NCBI RefSeq assembly: GCF_029714405.1
Contig: NZ_CP121650.1
Coordinates: 4,593,001-4,657,000 of the forward strand
DNA from: Bradyrhizobium sp. CB82
GTDB taxonomy: Bacteria; Pseudomonadota; Alphaproteobacteria; Rhizobiales; Xanthobacteraceae
DNA length: 64,000 nt
Direction: 5' to 3'
In this document: positions 25,939-34,615 of the stretch, in pieces
Layout: every line of letters starts with the position of its first letter
Numbering within the stretch: the stretch's first letter is position 1
Position numbers and translations under genes: made by a program
The notes under the pieces: generated by a model
The model's database searches: none
What the model was told of the DNA's origin: nothing
What the model saw: only the letters and a program-made list of their open reading frames with translations

Positions 25939-27762
25939 CTATGCGCGAACGCGGACGTAGCTGCCGGGCGCGTCCTCGATCGGCGGCACCGCCGCGCTGC
26001 CCACCGTGCGTGCCGGGACCTCCTCGGGGTCCAGCCCACCCAGCCATTCGCGCCAGTCCGGCCACCACGAGCCCTTGTGCTCCTCTGCGCCCTTCATCCA
26101 CTGCGCGACGTTGACGGCCTTGATGTTGTCGTTGGTCCAGTACTGGTACTTGTTCGAAGCCGGCGGGTTGATGACGCCCGCGATGTGGCCCGAGCCCGAC
26201 AGCACATATTTCACCGGACCGCCGAAAAACTGCGAGCCGTAGAGCACGGATTCGGCCGGCGCGATGTGGTCCTCGCGGGTGGCGAGATTGTAGACGGGCA
26301 CCTTGACCTTGGAGAGATCGAGCAGCGTGTTGTCGAGCACCATGCTGCCCGTCGACAGCCGGTTCTCCAAGTAGCAATTGCGCAAATAATAGGAATGGTT
26401 CGCCGCCGTCATGCGGGTTGCGTCCGAATTCCAGTGCAGCAGGTCGAACGCGCTCGGCTGCTGGCCCTTCAGATAATTGCTGACGACGTAGGACCAGATC
26501 AGATCGTTGGAACGCAGCATGTTGAAGGCCATCGCCATCTTGGAGCCTTCGAGCACGCCGGCGGCCTTCATGTCATGCTCGAGCGCCGAGATCTGCTCCT
26601 CGTCGACGAACACGAGGAGATCGCCCGCATGGGTGAAGTCGACCTGCGCGGCAAAGAATGTCGCAGAAGCGACGCGCTGGCGGCGCTTCTCGGCAAGCCA
26701 GGCCAGCGTGGTCGCGAGCATCGTACCGCCGACGCAATAGCCGGCGGTGTGCACCTTCATCTCGCCGGTCGCCCGCTCGATCACGTCCATCGCCGTGAGC
26801 GGGCCTTCCTTCATGTAGTCTTCCCAGCCCTTGTTGCCGAGCCGCTTGTCCGGATTGACCCAGGAGATCACGAACACCGTGATGCCCTGATCGACGCACC
26901 ATTTGATGTAGGATTTTTCCGGCTTGAGATCGAGAATGTAGAACTTGTTGATCCAGGGCGGCACGATCAGGAGCGGCGTGCGCAGCACCTTCTCGGTGGT
27001 CGGCTCATACTGGATGAGCTGCATCATCTCGTTCTGGTAGATCACCTTGCCGGGCGTCGTCGCCATGTTGACGCCGAGCTCGAGATTGTCCGGATTGGAC
27101 TGGCGGATCTTCAGCATGCCCTTGCCGGCCGCGATATCCTCGGCCAGCATTTGCAGGCCCTTCGCCAGATTGTCGCCGGAGCTTGCGACCGTCTGGCGCA
27201 GCACCTCCGGATTGGTCAGCACGAAATTCGACGGCGACAGCGCGTTGGTGATCTGCTGCACGTAAAACTCCGCCTTGCGGCGAGTGTGCGGATCGAGGCC
27301 TTGCGCGTCGTTCACCAGCTCCTGCGCGCGCTTGGTCGTGAGCAGATAGAGCTGCATCATGAAATCGAAGAACTGGTTCGACTTCCACTCGGGATCGGCG
27401 AAGCGCTTGTCGCGCGGCGAGGGCGCGATCGCGGGCGGCGCGTCCTCGCCGGCCATGCGGCGGGCCGCCGAGCCCCAGAGGTCGAGATAGTCCTTGGCGA
27501 GCCGCGCCTGGAGCTCCGAGGAGCGCGCATTGTCCGACAGCCAGTATTCGGCGACCGCGGTGAAGGTCTTGACCATCTCGGTCAGCTCGGGCGGCGGGCG
27601 GTCCTGGACCTCGCCGATTTCGCGCGGTCTGAGGTAGGCGGCAAGCGCCTTGCCTCCGCTTTCCATGGCCCGCGCGACGTTCATCGCGAAGGCTTCCGCA
27701 TCGAACTTCTTTTCGGACGCGTTTGTCCCGGACTTGGGGGTATCGGTCGTGACGGTACTCAT
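25939..27762 (-). CDS. phaC: Class I polyhydroxyalkanoate synthase
   Basis: Polymerises (R)-3-hydroxyacyl-CoA into PHA granules. At 607 residues it has the class I length. The lipase-like box is GYCVGG with catalytic Cys about 343; the Asp is in REDHIAP (about 498) and the His in GSGHIAGVINPP (about 526). The N-terminal extension of about 90 residues is variable as usual. No phasin or phaR gene is adjacent, and phaAB are not in the window. The MAPEG gene follows on the same strand. Confidence 0.95.
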   Translation of the reverse strand: MSTVTTDTPKSGTNASEKKFDAEAFAMNVARAMESGGKALAAYLRPREIGEVQDRPPPELTEMVKTFTAVAEYWLSDNARSSELQARLAKDYLDLWGSAARRMAGEDAPPAIAPSPRDKRFADPEWKSNQFFDFMMQLYLLTTKRAQELVNDAQGLDPHTRRKAEFYVQQITNALSPSNFVLTNPEVLRQTVASSGDNLAKGLQMLAEDIAAGKGMLKIRQSNPDNLELGVNMATTPGKVIYQNEMMQLIQYEPTTEKVLRTPLLIVPPWINKFYILDLKPEKSYIKWCVDQGITVFVISWVNPDKRLGNKGWEDYMKEGPLTAMDVIERATGEMKVHTAGYCVGGTMLATTLAWLAEKRRQRVASATFFAAQVDFTHAGDLLVFVDEEQISALEHDMKAAGVLEGSKMAMAFNMLRSNDLIWSYVVSNYLKGQQPSAFDLLHWNSDATRMTAANHSYYLRNCYLENRLSTGSMVLDNTLLDLSKVKVPVYNLATREDHIAPAESVLYGSQFFGGPVKYVLSGSGHIAGVINPPASNKYQYWTNDNIKAVNVAQWMKGAEEHKGSWWPDWREWLGGLDPEEVPARTVGSAAVPPIEDAPGSYVRVRA

Positions 27763-28015
27763 GGACAGAACAGTAACGATTCATTCCGCATTCGTCACCG
27801 CGAAGCTCGCAGCTTTGAGGTTAATCGCGTGCGAACATGTGTTGCACTGCGACATAGTTCTTGCTTCTGTCACAATCAGGGTTCACCAATGGCGGCAGGG
27901 GTCTTGGATGTAAGTCGGCTCGCGCCATTGAGGGCAGCAATGGTTTGAGCCGAGGTGCGCTGTTGGGGGTAAGCTCCACCGGCCGTGCTGTTGGGACGAG
28001 TAGGGGATTCCCCAA

Positions 28016-28300
28016 GTGTTGGCGTTGTGGGACCGACAAACGAGGCGGCTTGCGCCGTGTGCGCTGCTCATGATTGCGTTTTCGCTTGGCGGCTGCTCGA
28101 GCCAGATCGCCGATTTGACGCCGGCAGACACGCAGCCGCATCCGAAAGAGGCAGGCGGCTATCTGCCTGTGCATGATCTGCCGCCGGCGCGCGACGAGGC
28201 GGTGATCCCGCCGGATCAGCGCGCCAAGATCGAAGCCGAGCTGACGGCCGCGCGCGACCGTCAGGCCGCGGCGGCCGCCAAGGACGCGAACGGCAAGTAA
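28016..28300 (+). CDS. Small putative lipoprotein
   Basis: A 94-residue protein with a signal sequence ending in a lipobox (SLGGC, Cys about residue 27), so probably a lipid-anchored periplasmic protein. The mature part is Ala/Pro/Asp-rich with a C-terminal helix. The GTG at 28016 is used because AGGGGA precedes it; TTG codons at 28019 and 28025 are alternatives. Similar small lipoproteins are widespread in Bradyrhizobium and have no known function. Confidence 0.75.
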   Translation: MLALWDRQTRRLAPCALLMIAFSLGGCSSQIADLTPADTQPHPKEAGGYLPVHDLPPARDEAVIPPDQRAKIEAELTAARDRQAAAAAKDANGK

Positions 28301-28545
28301 TTTCAAGCCAAATAACCGTCAGCTAAGTAACCTCGCGCCAACGTAATCGCTGGCGCGACCGCCTCTCCGTGCTAAAAGACCTCATTCAGCCGAAAGTCAG
28401 GGTGAGGGAGTTCAGTCCCTGCCTTAAAGAACCCACTCTAAACATTTGATTTGGAGTGGGTTTCAGGCGGGGGCCGGCATCCTCTCGATTGAATTGTCGA
28501 GCCCTCCCGATTCTGCCCTGGCCGGTTGCTCGGAGCCTGGAACCC
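28301..28545. other. Gene-free leader region with two hairpins
   Basis: 245 bases without a credible ORF. Hairpin 1 at 28333-28358 has perfect 8-bp arms TCGCGCCA/TGGCGCGA and may end the lipoprotein transcript although no T-tract follows. Hairpin 2 at 28430-28462 has perfect 9-bp arms AACCCACTC/GAGTGGGTT around a 15-base AT-rich loop, 84 bases before the aminotransferase ATG. Hairpin 2 may be part of a leader controlling the aminotransferase-hom genes; there is no supporting leader peptide. Confidence 0.5.
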
Positions 28546-29766
28546 ATGGAAGAATTTTACCGTATCCGCCGTCTGCCGCCTTACGTGTTCGAACAGGTCA
28601 ACCGGGCCAAGGCGGCCGCGCGGAACGCCGGCGCCGACATCATCGACCTCGGCATGGGCAATCCGGACCTGCCGGCTCCGCCGCACGTGCTGGAGAAGCT
28701 CAAGGAGACCCTCGGCAAGCCGCGCACCGACCGCTACTCGGCCTCGCGTGGCATCCCCGGGTTGCGCAGGGCGCAAGCCGCCTATTACGCCCGCCGCTTC
28801 GGCGTAAAACTCAATCCGGACACCCAGGTGGTCGCGACGCTCGGCTCGAAGGAGGGCTTTGCCAACGTGGCGCAGGCGATCACCGCGCCGGGCGATGTGA
28901 TCCTCTGCCCCAATCCGAGCTATCCGATTCACGCCTTCGGTTTTTTGATGGCGGGCGGCGTGATCCGCTCGGTGCCGTCGGAGCCGACGCCGCAATTCTT
29001 CGAAGCGGTCGAGCGGGCGATCGTCCACTCGATCCCAAAACCGCTGGCGCTCGTCGTCTGCTATCCCTCGAACCCGACCGCCTACGTCGCGAGCCTCGAC
29101 TTCTACAAGGACCTCGTCGCCTTCGCGAAGAAGCACGAGATCCTGATCCTGTCCGACCTCGCTTATGCCGAGGTCTATTTCGACGACAAGAATCCGCCGC
29201 CCTCGGTCCTCGAGGTGCCCGGCGCAATCGACGTCACCGTCGAGTTTACCTCGATGTCGAAGACCTATTCGATGGCAGGCTGGCGCATGGGCTTTGCGGT
29301 CGGCAATGAGCGCGTCATCGCGGCGCTCGCCCGCGTGAAGTCCTATCTCGATTATGGCGCGTTCACGCCGGTCCAGGTTGCCGCAACCGCGGCGCTGAAC
29401 GGCCCCGACGATTGCATCAAGGAGATGCGCGACACTTACCGCAAGCGCCGCGACGCGCTGGTGGAATCGTTCGGCCGCGCCGGCTGGGAGATCCCGCCGC
29501 CGGATGCGTCGATGTTCGCATGGGCGCCGCTGCCCGAAGCTTTCCGCAGCGTGGGCAGCATGGAGTTCGCGACCCTGATGGTCGAGAAATCCGGCGTGGT
29601 GGTATCGCCCGGCGTCGGCTTCGGCGAGCATGGCGAAGGATATGTCCGCATCGCCATGGTGGAAAACGAGCAACGGATCAGGCAGGCCGCGCGCGGCGTG
29701 CGCCGCTTCCTTGAAAGCGGCATCGAAACGTTGCACAACGTCGTTCCGCTCGCCAATCGGCGTTAA
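28546..29766 (+). CDS. PLP aminotransferase (AlaC / LL-DAP type)
   Basis: A 406-residue class I/II aminotransferase. It has the fold-type I signature IIDLGMGNPDLPAPPHVLEKL near residue 40, the substrate-binding NPT motif (CYPSNPTAYVAS) and the PLP Lys in SMSKTYSMAGWR. The group is annotated as LL-diaminopimelate aminotransferase or as the glutamate-pyruvate transaminase AlaC; gene neighbours do not separate these, though many alphaproteobacteria have the succinylase lysine route, which favours AlaC-like alanine synthesis. ATG 28546 gives the conserved start MEEFYRIRRLPPYVF. The hom gene follows 27 bases later. Confidence 0.88.
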   Translation: MEEFYRIRRLPPYVFEQVNRAKAAARNAGADIIDLGMGNPDLPAPPHVLEKLKETLGKPRTDRYSASRGIPGLRRAQAAYYARRFGVKLNPDTQVVATLGSKEGFANVAQAITAPGDVILCPNPSYPIHAFGFLMAGGVIRSVPSEPTPQFFEAVERAIVHSIPKPLALVVCYPSNPTAYVASLDFYKDLVAFAKKHEILILSDLAYAEVYFDDKNPPPSVLEVPGAIDVTVEFTSMSKTYSMAGWRMGFAVGNERVIAALARVKSYLDYGAFTPVQVAATAALNGPDDCIKEMRDTYRKRRDALVESFGRAGWEIPPPDASMFAWAPLPEAFRSVGSMEFATLMVEKSGVVVSPGVGFGEHGEGYVRIAMVENEQRIRQAARGVRRFLESGIETLHNVVPLANRR

Positions 29767-29793
29767 TTCCTTCCGGCAGGTTTTCGAAGCATT

Positions 29794-31110
29794 ATGGTCG
29801 CACCCCTCAAAGTGGGTATCGCGGGGCTCGGCACTGTGGGCGCCGAAGTTGTCCGCTTGATTGAAACCCAGGCCCGCGTGCTCGCGGGCCGCAGCGGCCG
29901 TGGCATCCGCGTCGTCGCCGTCACCGCGCGCTCCAAGGCGAAGAAGCGCAGCATCGACCTGCACGGCGTCGAATGGGCCAAGGATCCGATGGCGCTCGCC
30001 ACGGATCCCGGCATCGACTGCTTCGTCGAGCTGATGGGCGGGGCAAGCGACCCCGCACTGTCCGCTGTCGAAGCCGCGCTGAGCGCGGGCAAGTCCGTCG
30101 TCACCGCCAACAAGGCACTGCTTGCCAAGCACGGCATCAAGCTGGCGAAAGCCGCCGAAAAGCACGGCGGCGCGCTGAATTTCGAGGCAGCCGTCGGCGC
30201 CGCGATCCCCGTGATCAAGACGCTGCGCGAGGGCCTCGCCGGAACCGGCATCAACCGCGTCTATGGCATCCTCAACGGCACCTGCAATTACATCCTGACG
30301 CGGATGGAGCAGGAGGGTCTGTCGTTCGCCGAATGCCTGAAGGATGCGCAGCGGCTTGGCTATGCCGAGGCCAATCCGTCCTTCGACGTCGACGGCCACG
30401 ACACCGCGCAGAAGCTCGCGATCCTGGCGAGCCTCGCCTTCGGCACGAAAGTTGCTCAAAGCGCAGTATATGTCGAAGGCATCTCCTCGATCGCTCCGGA
30501 AGATCTTCGCGCGGCCGCCGATCTCGGTTACCGCGTCAAGTTGCTCGGCGTTGCCGTGCGCACGGCGAAGGGCATCGAGCAGCGCGTGCATCCGACCATG
30601 GTTCCAAAGTCGTCCTCGATTGCGCAGGTGATGGGCGTCACCAATGCGGTCACGATCGATGGCGAAGGCATTCCGCCGATCACGCTGGTCGGCCCTGGCG
30701 CGGGCGGCGCTGCGACGGCCTCTGCCGTCGTCGCCGATATCGCCGATGTCGCGCGCGGCATTCGCGCCAATCCATTCGGCCGGCCGGTGGCGCAGCTGCG
30801 CGACACCAGCAAGGCGCCGATGGAGCGGCACGAGGGCGGCTACTACATCCGCCTCTTGGCACGCGATTTCCCGGGCACGGCAGCGGCGATCGCGACGCGG
30901 CTTGCGGAGCAGAAGATTTCGATCGAATCCATCGTGCAGCGCCACCCCAATGGCGGCCCTGCGCAGACCGCCGGCAAGGCTGTGCCCGTGCCCGTCATCC
31001 TGATCACCTATGCGACCCACGAGGACGCCGTCCGTCGTGCGCTAGCCGCCGTGCAGCACGATAAGGTGATCAGCGGGCGGCCGCAGGTGATACGGATCGA
31101 GAAGAACTAG
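29794..31110 (+). CDS. hom: Homoserine dehydrogenase
   Basis: Reduces aspartate semialdehyde to homoserine, the branch toward threonine, methionine and isoleucine. The 438-residue protein has the NAD(P) motif GIAGLGTVGAEV at the N-terminus, the catalytic core (GVLNGTCNYILT-like GILNGTCNYILTRM, then AEANPSFDVDGHDTAQKL with the catalytic Lys/Asp region) and a C-terminal ACT domain starting near residue 350 (YYIRLLARDFPGTAAAIA), which mediates feedback control by threonine in relatives. Same strand and close to the aminotransferase gene, so likely co-transcribed with it and possibly glpX. Confidence 0.95.
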   Translation: MVAPLKVGIAGLGTVGAEVVRLIETQARVLAGRSGRGIRVVAVTARSKAKKRSIDLHGVEWAKDPMALATDPGIDCFVELMGGASDPALSAVEAALSAGKSVVTANKALLAKHGIKLAKAAEKHGGALNFEAAVGAAIPVIKTLREGLAGTGINRVYGILNGTCNYILTRMEQEGLSFAECLKDAQRLGYAEANPSFDVDGHDTAQKLAILASLAFGTKVAQSAVYVEGISSIAPEDLRAAADLGYRVKLLGVAVRTAKGIEQRVHPTMVPKSSSIAQVMGVTNAVTIDGEGIPPITLVGPGAGGAATASAVVADIADVARGIRANPFGRPVAQLRDTSKAPMERHEGGYYIRLLARDFPGTAAAIATRLAEQKISIESIVQRHPNGGPAQTAGKAVPVPVILITYATHEDAVRRALAAVQHDKVISGRPQVIRIEKN

Positions 31111-31203
31111 AGCAAGATCCGGAAGAGCGGTTCGAACCGAACCGTGACGTTGCGAACTGATGCGGCGGACATCCGCTGAGAGCTGTTTTGAAGGAGTGAG
31201 CCA

Positions 31204-32205
31204 ATGTCGACCCATATTTCAGTCCCCCCGCAGATGCTGCTCGAGCGCATTCTCACGCTGGAGATCGTGCGGGTGACGGAACGGGCGGCGGTATCTTCGG
31301 CGCGGCTGCGTGGCCACGGCAACGAGAAGGCGGCCGATCAGGCCGCGGTCGACGCCATGCGCCGCGAGCTGAACAAGCTGCCCATCGAAGGCACCATCGT
31401 GATCGGTGAGGGCGAGCGCGACGAGGCGCCGATGCTTTTCATCGGCGAGCAGGTCGGCCTCAAGGCGGGCCCCAAGGTCGACATCGCGGTCGATCCGCTC
31501 GAGGGCACCACGCTGTGCGCCAAGAACATGCCGGGTTCGATCGCCACCATGGCGATGGCCGATGGTGGCACGCTGCTGCACGCCCCCGACGTCTACATGC
31601 AGAAGCTCGCGATCGGTCCGGGCTACGACAAGGGCGTGGTCGAGCTCGATGCCTCGCCGGCCGACAACGTTCGCCGGCTCGCCAAGGCCAAGGGCGTCAA
31701 GCCGGAAGGCATCACCGTTCTCGTGCTCGACCGTCCGCGCCACGCCGACATCATCCAGAGCGTGCGCTCGACTGGCGCGGCCGTGCGCCTCATCACCGAC
31801 GGCGACGTTGCCGGCGTGATCCACTGCGCCGACCCTGATAACACCGGCGTCGACATGTATCTCGGCACAGGTGGCGCGCCGGAAGGCGTGCTCGCAGCCG
31901 TGGCGCTGCGCTGCATCGGCGGTCAGATGCAGTGCCGGCTGATCCTCGACTCCGACGAGAAGCGCGAGCGCGCCGCCAAGATGGGCGTCAACGATCCCAA
32001 GATGATCTACGGCATCGAGGACATGGCGCGCGGCGACTGCCTGTTCGCCGCCACCGGCGTTACCACCGGCTCGCTGCTCTCGGGCGTCAAGTTCCGCAAG
32101 GACGGTGTGATCGAGACCGAGACCGTCGTGATGCGCTCGGTCACCGGCACCGTGCGCTACATCAAGGCCGAGCACCGCGAGCTGGCGAAGTTCCACCTCG
32201 ACTGA
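31204..32205 (+). CDS. glpX: Class II fructose-1,6-bisphosphatase
   Basis: Gluconeogenic and Calvin-cycle phosphatase of the GlpX type, 333 residues. Metal-binding motifs of the inositol-monophosphatase-like fold are IGEGERDEAPML and VDPLEGTT, and the substrate-binding GTGGAPEGVLAA is present. In Bradyrhizobium relatives the gene often stands after hom, as here (93 bases downstream). GGAG precedes the ATG. In organisms with a Calvin cycle it may also act on sedoheptulose bisphosphate. Confidence 0.95.
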   Translation: MSTHISVPPQMLLERILTLEIVRVTERAAVSSARLRGHGNEKAADQAAVDAMRRELNKLPIEGTIVIGEGERDEAPMLFIGEQVGLKAGPKVDIAVDPLEGTTLCAKNMPGSIATMAMADGGTLLHAPDVYMQKLAIGPGYDKGVVELDASPADNVRRLAKAKGVKPEGITVLVLDRPRHADIIQSVRSTGAAVRLITDGDVAGVIHCADPDNTGVDMYLGTGGAPEGVLAAVALRCIGGQMQCRLILDSDEKRERAAKMGVNDPKMIYGIEDMARGDCLFAATGVTTGSLLSGVKFRKDGVIETETVVMRSVTGTVRYIKAEHRELAKFHLD

Positions 32206-32241
32206 CGCCTGCCGTCGCTCCGGGGTGACGTCGAGCCCGAA

Positions 32242-32307
32242 ATCTCGCGCCGCAACTTCCGGGTTCGCCGGGCCGCGCTTCGCGCGGTCCCGGTGCCCCG
32301 GAATGAT
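32242..32307. repeat. Intergenic repeat, family B copy 1
   Basis: An imperfect palindrome with the core CGGGTTCGC, a GCGCTTCGCGC centre and CCCCGGAATG at the end. The same core and ending recur at 47733-47779. It fills most of the gap between glpX and the HAD gene. Confidence 0.55.
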
Positions 32308-32333
32308 AACAAGAATAACAGGGGAAAGCGCAC

Positions 32334-33053
32334 ATGTCCGATCTCTCAGCCACCAAAGCCCTCGTGTTCGACGTGTTCGGAACCGTCGTCGACTGGCGCA
32401 CCAGCCTGATCACCGACTTCATGTGGTGGGGGAAGGGCCGCGGCATCACCGCGGACTGGACGGCCCTCGTCGATGCCTGGCGCGGCATGTACATGGCTTC
32501 GATGGATGACGTGCGCAAACATCCCGAGCGCGGCTATGTCATTCTCGACGATTTGCACCGCCGCTCGCTGGAGAAGCTGGTCGAGAAGTTCGCCATCAAG
32601 GGCCTCACCGAAACCGATCTCGATTACCTCACCAAGGGCTGGCATCGCCTGCACCCCTGGCCCGACAGCGTCGGCGGCTTGAGGCGGCTGAAGACCAAAT
32701 TCGTGATTTCGCCGCTGTCGAACGGCAACGTCGCGCTGCTCACCAACCTGGCAAAGTTCGCAGGCCTGCCTTGGGATCTCGTGATGTCGGCCGAGCTGTT
32801 CGAGCACTACAAGCCCGATCCCGAGACCTATCTCGGTGCCGCGCGGCTCCTCGGCCTCAAACCGGCGGAGGTGATGATGGTCGCCGCCCACAACGGCGAT
32901 CTCCAGGCCGCGCAGAACAATGGTCTCAAGACCGCCTTCGTCGCGCGCCCGACCGAATACGGCCCGCTCCAGAAGATCGATTTCGACGCCACCGGCAACT
33001 GGGACATCGTTGCCAAGGATTTTGGCGGGATTGCCGATCGGCTGGGGTGCTAG
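32334..33053 (+). CDS. HAD hydrolase, haloacid dehalogenase type II
   Basis: A 239-residue HAD-superfamily hydrolase. Motif I is VFDVFGTVVDWR with the nucleophilic Asp about 13, motif II is SPLSNGN, the Lys is in EHYKPDPETY and motif IV is VAAHNGDLQAA. The arrangement matches type II 2-haloacid dehalogenases, which turn L-2-haloacids into D-2-hydroxyacids, but motif IV has AAHNGD where the well-studied dehalogenases have SSNAWD, so a phosphatase or other activity is equally possible. Standing alone between glpX and the accessory region. Confidence 0.85.
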   Translation: MSDLSATKALVFDVFGTVVDWRTSLITDFMWWGKGRGITADWTALVDAWRGMYMASMDDVRKHPERGYVILDDLHRRSLEKLVEKFAIKGLTETDLDYLTKGWHRLHPWPDSVGGLRRLKTKFVISPLSNGNVALLTNLAKFAGLPWDLVMSAELFEHYKPDPETYLGAARLLGLKPAEVMMVAAHNGDLQAAQNNGLKTAFVARPTEYGPLQKIDFDATGNWDIVAKDFGGIADRLGC

Positions 33054-33450
33054 GGCAGGGGGCACTTACGGGCGCTGCGGTCCCTGCCGTTGGAGCAGGT
33101 TCGTGCAACATCGGCATTCCCCAAAGAAGCCAGGCTGCCAGTGACGTTGCCCCGGATTCCCTGCCACAGTGAGGTCGAATCGGGCTGACCTTGCGCTCCT
33201 CGTTTCGGGACAGTGATGGATCGCGCCCGTCCGAAAAACGGAAGCGCGGGCTCTTCAACCAAGCCTAGCCCGCTCATGTAATTAGCCATGGCGTTGTTGG
33301 TCCGCCCCGTCCAGGAAGCCCTCGCACCGCCCGTGGTCTACTATGTGAGGAATTCTCTCAGCCATACGACGTTTGGTGCTTCCTGCTCCCAGAAGAGTAG
33401 AATGAGCTTCGGTGTCGTGACGGCGGCGGACCGATGACAGCTTAGCGGTA
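33054..33450. other. Gene-free stretch at the start of the accessory region
   Basis: About 400 bases with no ORF that I find convincing. An ORF of 79 codons on the minus strand (33050-33289) has no recognisable features or ribosome site. No tRNA remnant, long direct repeat or integrase trace is visible that would mark an attachment site. Confidence 0.5.
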
Positions 33451-33741
33451 TCAGCTGCCGTTGAAGACGAAGGTGAAGTCGCGATCGTTCAGGTCACCCT
33501 TGTGGCCGCCGGTAGCGACGATCGCGTTGTTTACGTTCAGCACGCGCAGTACAACGTTATCAAGCGTCGAACCATCCTTCCCTTCGTAGATTTGCGTCGC
33601 GCTGCCGCCATGTACATTGGAAAAGGCGGGACGGAAGGATACCACGTATTCTCCGCGATTCGTTTTTTCGACGGAGAACTCTGCGCCCGAGATGATCGTA
33701 CCGTCCTTGCGGACTGTCCCGGCAATCGTGCGGTTAGCCAT
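33451..33741 (-). CDS. Small beta-rich protein of unknown function
   Basis: A 96-residue protein; the ATG at 33741 has a strong site (AGGAGAG) upstream. There is no signal peptide. The sequence follows a beta-sandwich pattern seen in many bacterial hypothetical proteins: GEYVVSFRPAFSNV, then VVLRVLNVNNAIVATGG, ending DRDFTFVFNGS. It is divergent from the response regulator gene, and the palindrome at 33855 lies in their shared 154-base gap, so it is a candidate target of that regulator (inference). Confidence 0.7.
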   Translation of the reverse strand: MANRTIAGTVRKDGTIISGAEFSVEKTNRGEYVVSFRPAFSNVHGGSATQIYEGKDGSTLDNVVLRVLNVNNAIVATGGHKGDLNDRDFTFVFNGS

Positions 33742-33854
33742 CTTTCTCTCCTGACACGTGATCTTGCTTGATCTGTTCAAGCGCGGCCCACCACGGGCCC
33801 GCACAGAGATCGATAGAAGCAAGAGATATTGTTCACAACCATAGATAGAGTATA

Positions 33855-33872
33855 TGTCAACATCCGTTGACA
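33855..33872. promoter_or_regulatory. Palindromic operator upstream of response regulator
   Basis: TGTCAAC-N4-GTTGACA, a perfect inverted repeat that extends to 10-bp arms (ATA/TAT outside, 33852-33875). It ends 20 bases before the likely regulator start at 33896. A near-identical 18-bp site occurs upstream of the hybrid kinase gene at 37307-37324. Confidence 0.65.
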
Positions 33873-33895
33873 TATCGGCGAGCGCGAGAGAGGCG

Positions 33896-34615
33896 ATGGC
33901 GGCAGAACGCGAGCGTGCTTTGATCGTCGAGGACGATCCGATCACCCAGGCCATCCTGCGGCAATATTTCGGCGGCGAGGGCTATGAGGCTGAAGCCGTC
34001 TCCAGTCTTGCCGAGGCGCGCCAGGCTTTCCGGCGACTTCCGGCGGATGTTCTGCTGCTCGACATCGCCCTGCCGGATGGCGACGGCGTCGAGTTCGCGC
34101 GCGAAGTGCGGCGCGAGAGCGCGGTTGGCATAATCTTCGTCACCAGCAAGAATCAGGATTCCGACCGGATCAAGGCGCTGGAGGCGGCCGGCGACGATTA
34201 CGTCACTAAGCCGATCAACCTGCGCGAACTCTTGGCGCGCGTGCGGGCGCTGTCCCGCCGCCGGGCGCTCGACCGGCGTTTTCAGCCAGACGACGTCATC
34301 CTGTCCTTTGCCGGCTGGATCATCGATCTCAAGCGGCGTGAACTGTTCCGCCAGGATGGCGGCGTGCTGCGCCTGACGCGCGGCGAGTTCGATCTACTGG
34401 CCGCCCTGGCGCTGGCGCGGGGCGGAACGGTGACCCGCGACTATCTCGTCGAGGTGGTCAGCAACCGGGACATCGCCGTGACGCCCCGAACGGTTGACTC
34501 CCTGGTAGCCCGACTGCGCGGCAAGCTGGAACAGGTCGTGCCGATGCCCTGCCCGATTCGCACCGTCAAGGGCGAGGGCTATCGTCTCGATTCGCCGGTC
34601 GAGATTGCCGGGTGA
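33896..34615 (+). CDS. OmpR/PhoB-family response regulator
   Basis: A 239-residue regulator with a receiver domain (ALIVEDDPITQAIL acidic pair; phospho-acceptor Asp in VLLLDIALPDGDG; Thr/Ser in FVTSKNQ; Lys in YVTKPINLRELLARV) and a winged-helix DNA-binding domain with LTRGEFDLLAALA and a C-terminal TVKGEGYRLD hairpin. An ATG at 33854 lies inside the palindrome and would add 14 residues; ATG 33896 after GAGAGAGG is preferred. Its last 50 bases overlap the 3' end of the convergent hybrid kinase gene, its likely partner. TorR-like by overall type. Confidence 0.92.
   Translation: MAAERERALIVEDDPITQAILRQYFGGEGYEAEAVSSLAEARQAFRRLPADVLLLDIALPDGDGVEFAREVRRESAVGIIFVTSKNQDSDRIKALEAAGDDYVTKPINLRELLARVRALSRRRALDRRFQPDDVILSFAGWIIDLKRRELFRQDGGVLRLTRGEFDLLAALALARGGTVTRDYLVEVVSNRDIAVTPRTVDSLVARLRGKLEQVVPMPCPIRTVKGEGYRLDSPVEIAG

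Noticed and set aside
26077..27948. Plus-strand open frame opposite phaC
   Set aside because: Antisense shadow of a well-defined PHA synthase.
28377..28387. GTGCTAAAAGACC resembling the end of a SAM-II riboswitch
   Set aside because: The upstream parts of the SAM-II pseudoknot are missing, and the operon is not a methionine gene such as metA or metZ.
28438..31020. Long minus-strand open frame opposite aminotransferase and hom
   Set aside because: Antisense shadow; the plus-strand genes have intact motifs and ribosome sites.
31111..31140. GATCCGGAAGAGCGGTTCG after hom, possibly a family D piece
   Set aside because: Match is too short and the rest of the repeat is missing.
33050..33289. 79-codon minus-strand ORF
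   Set aside because: Overlaps the HAD gene end, no ribosome site or recognisable motif.
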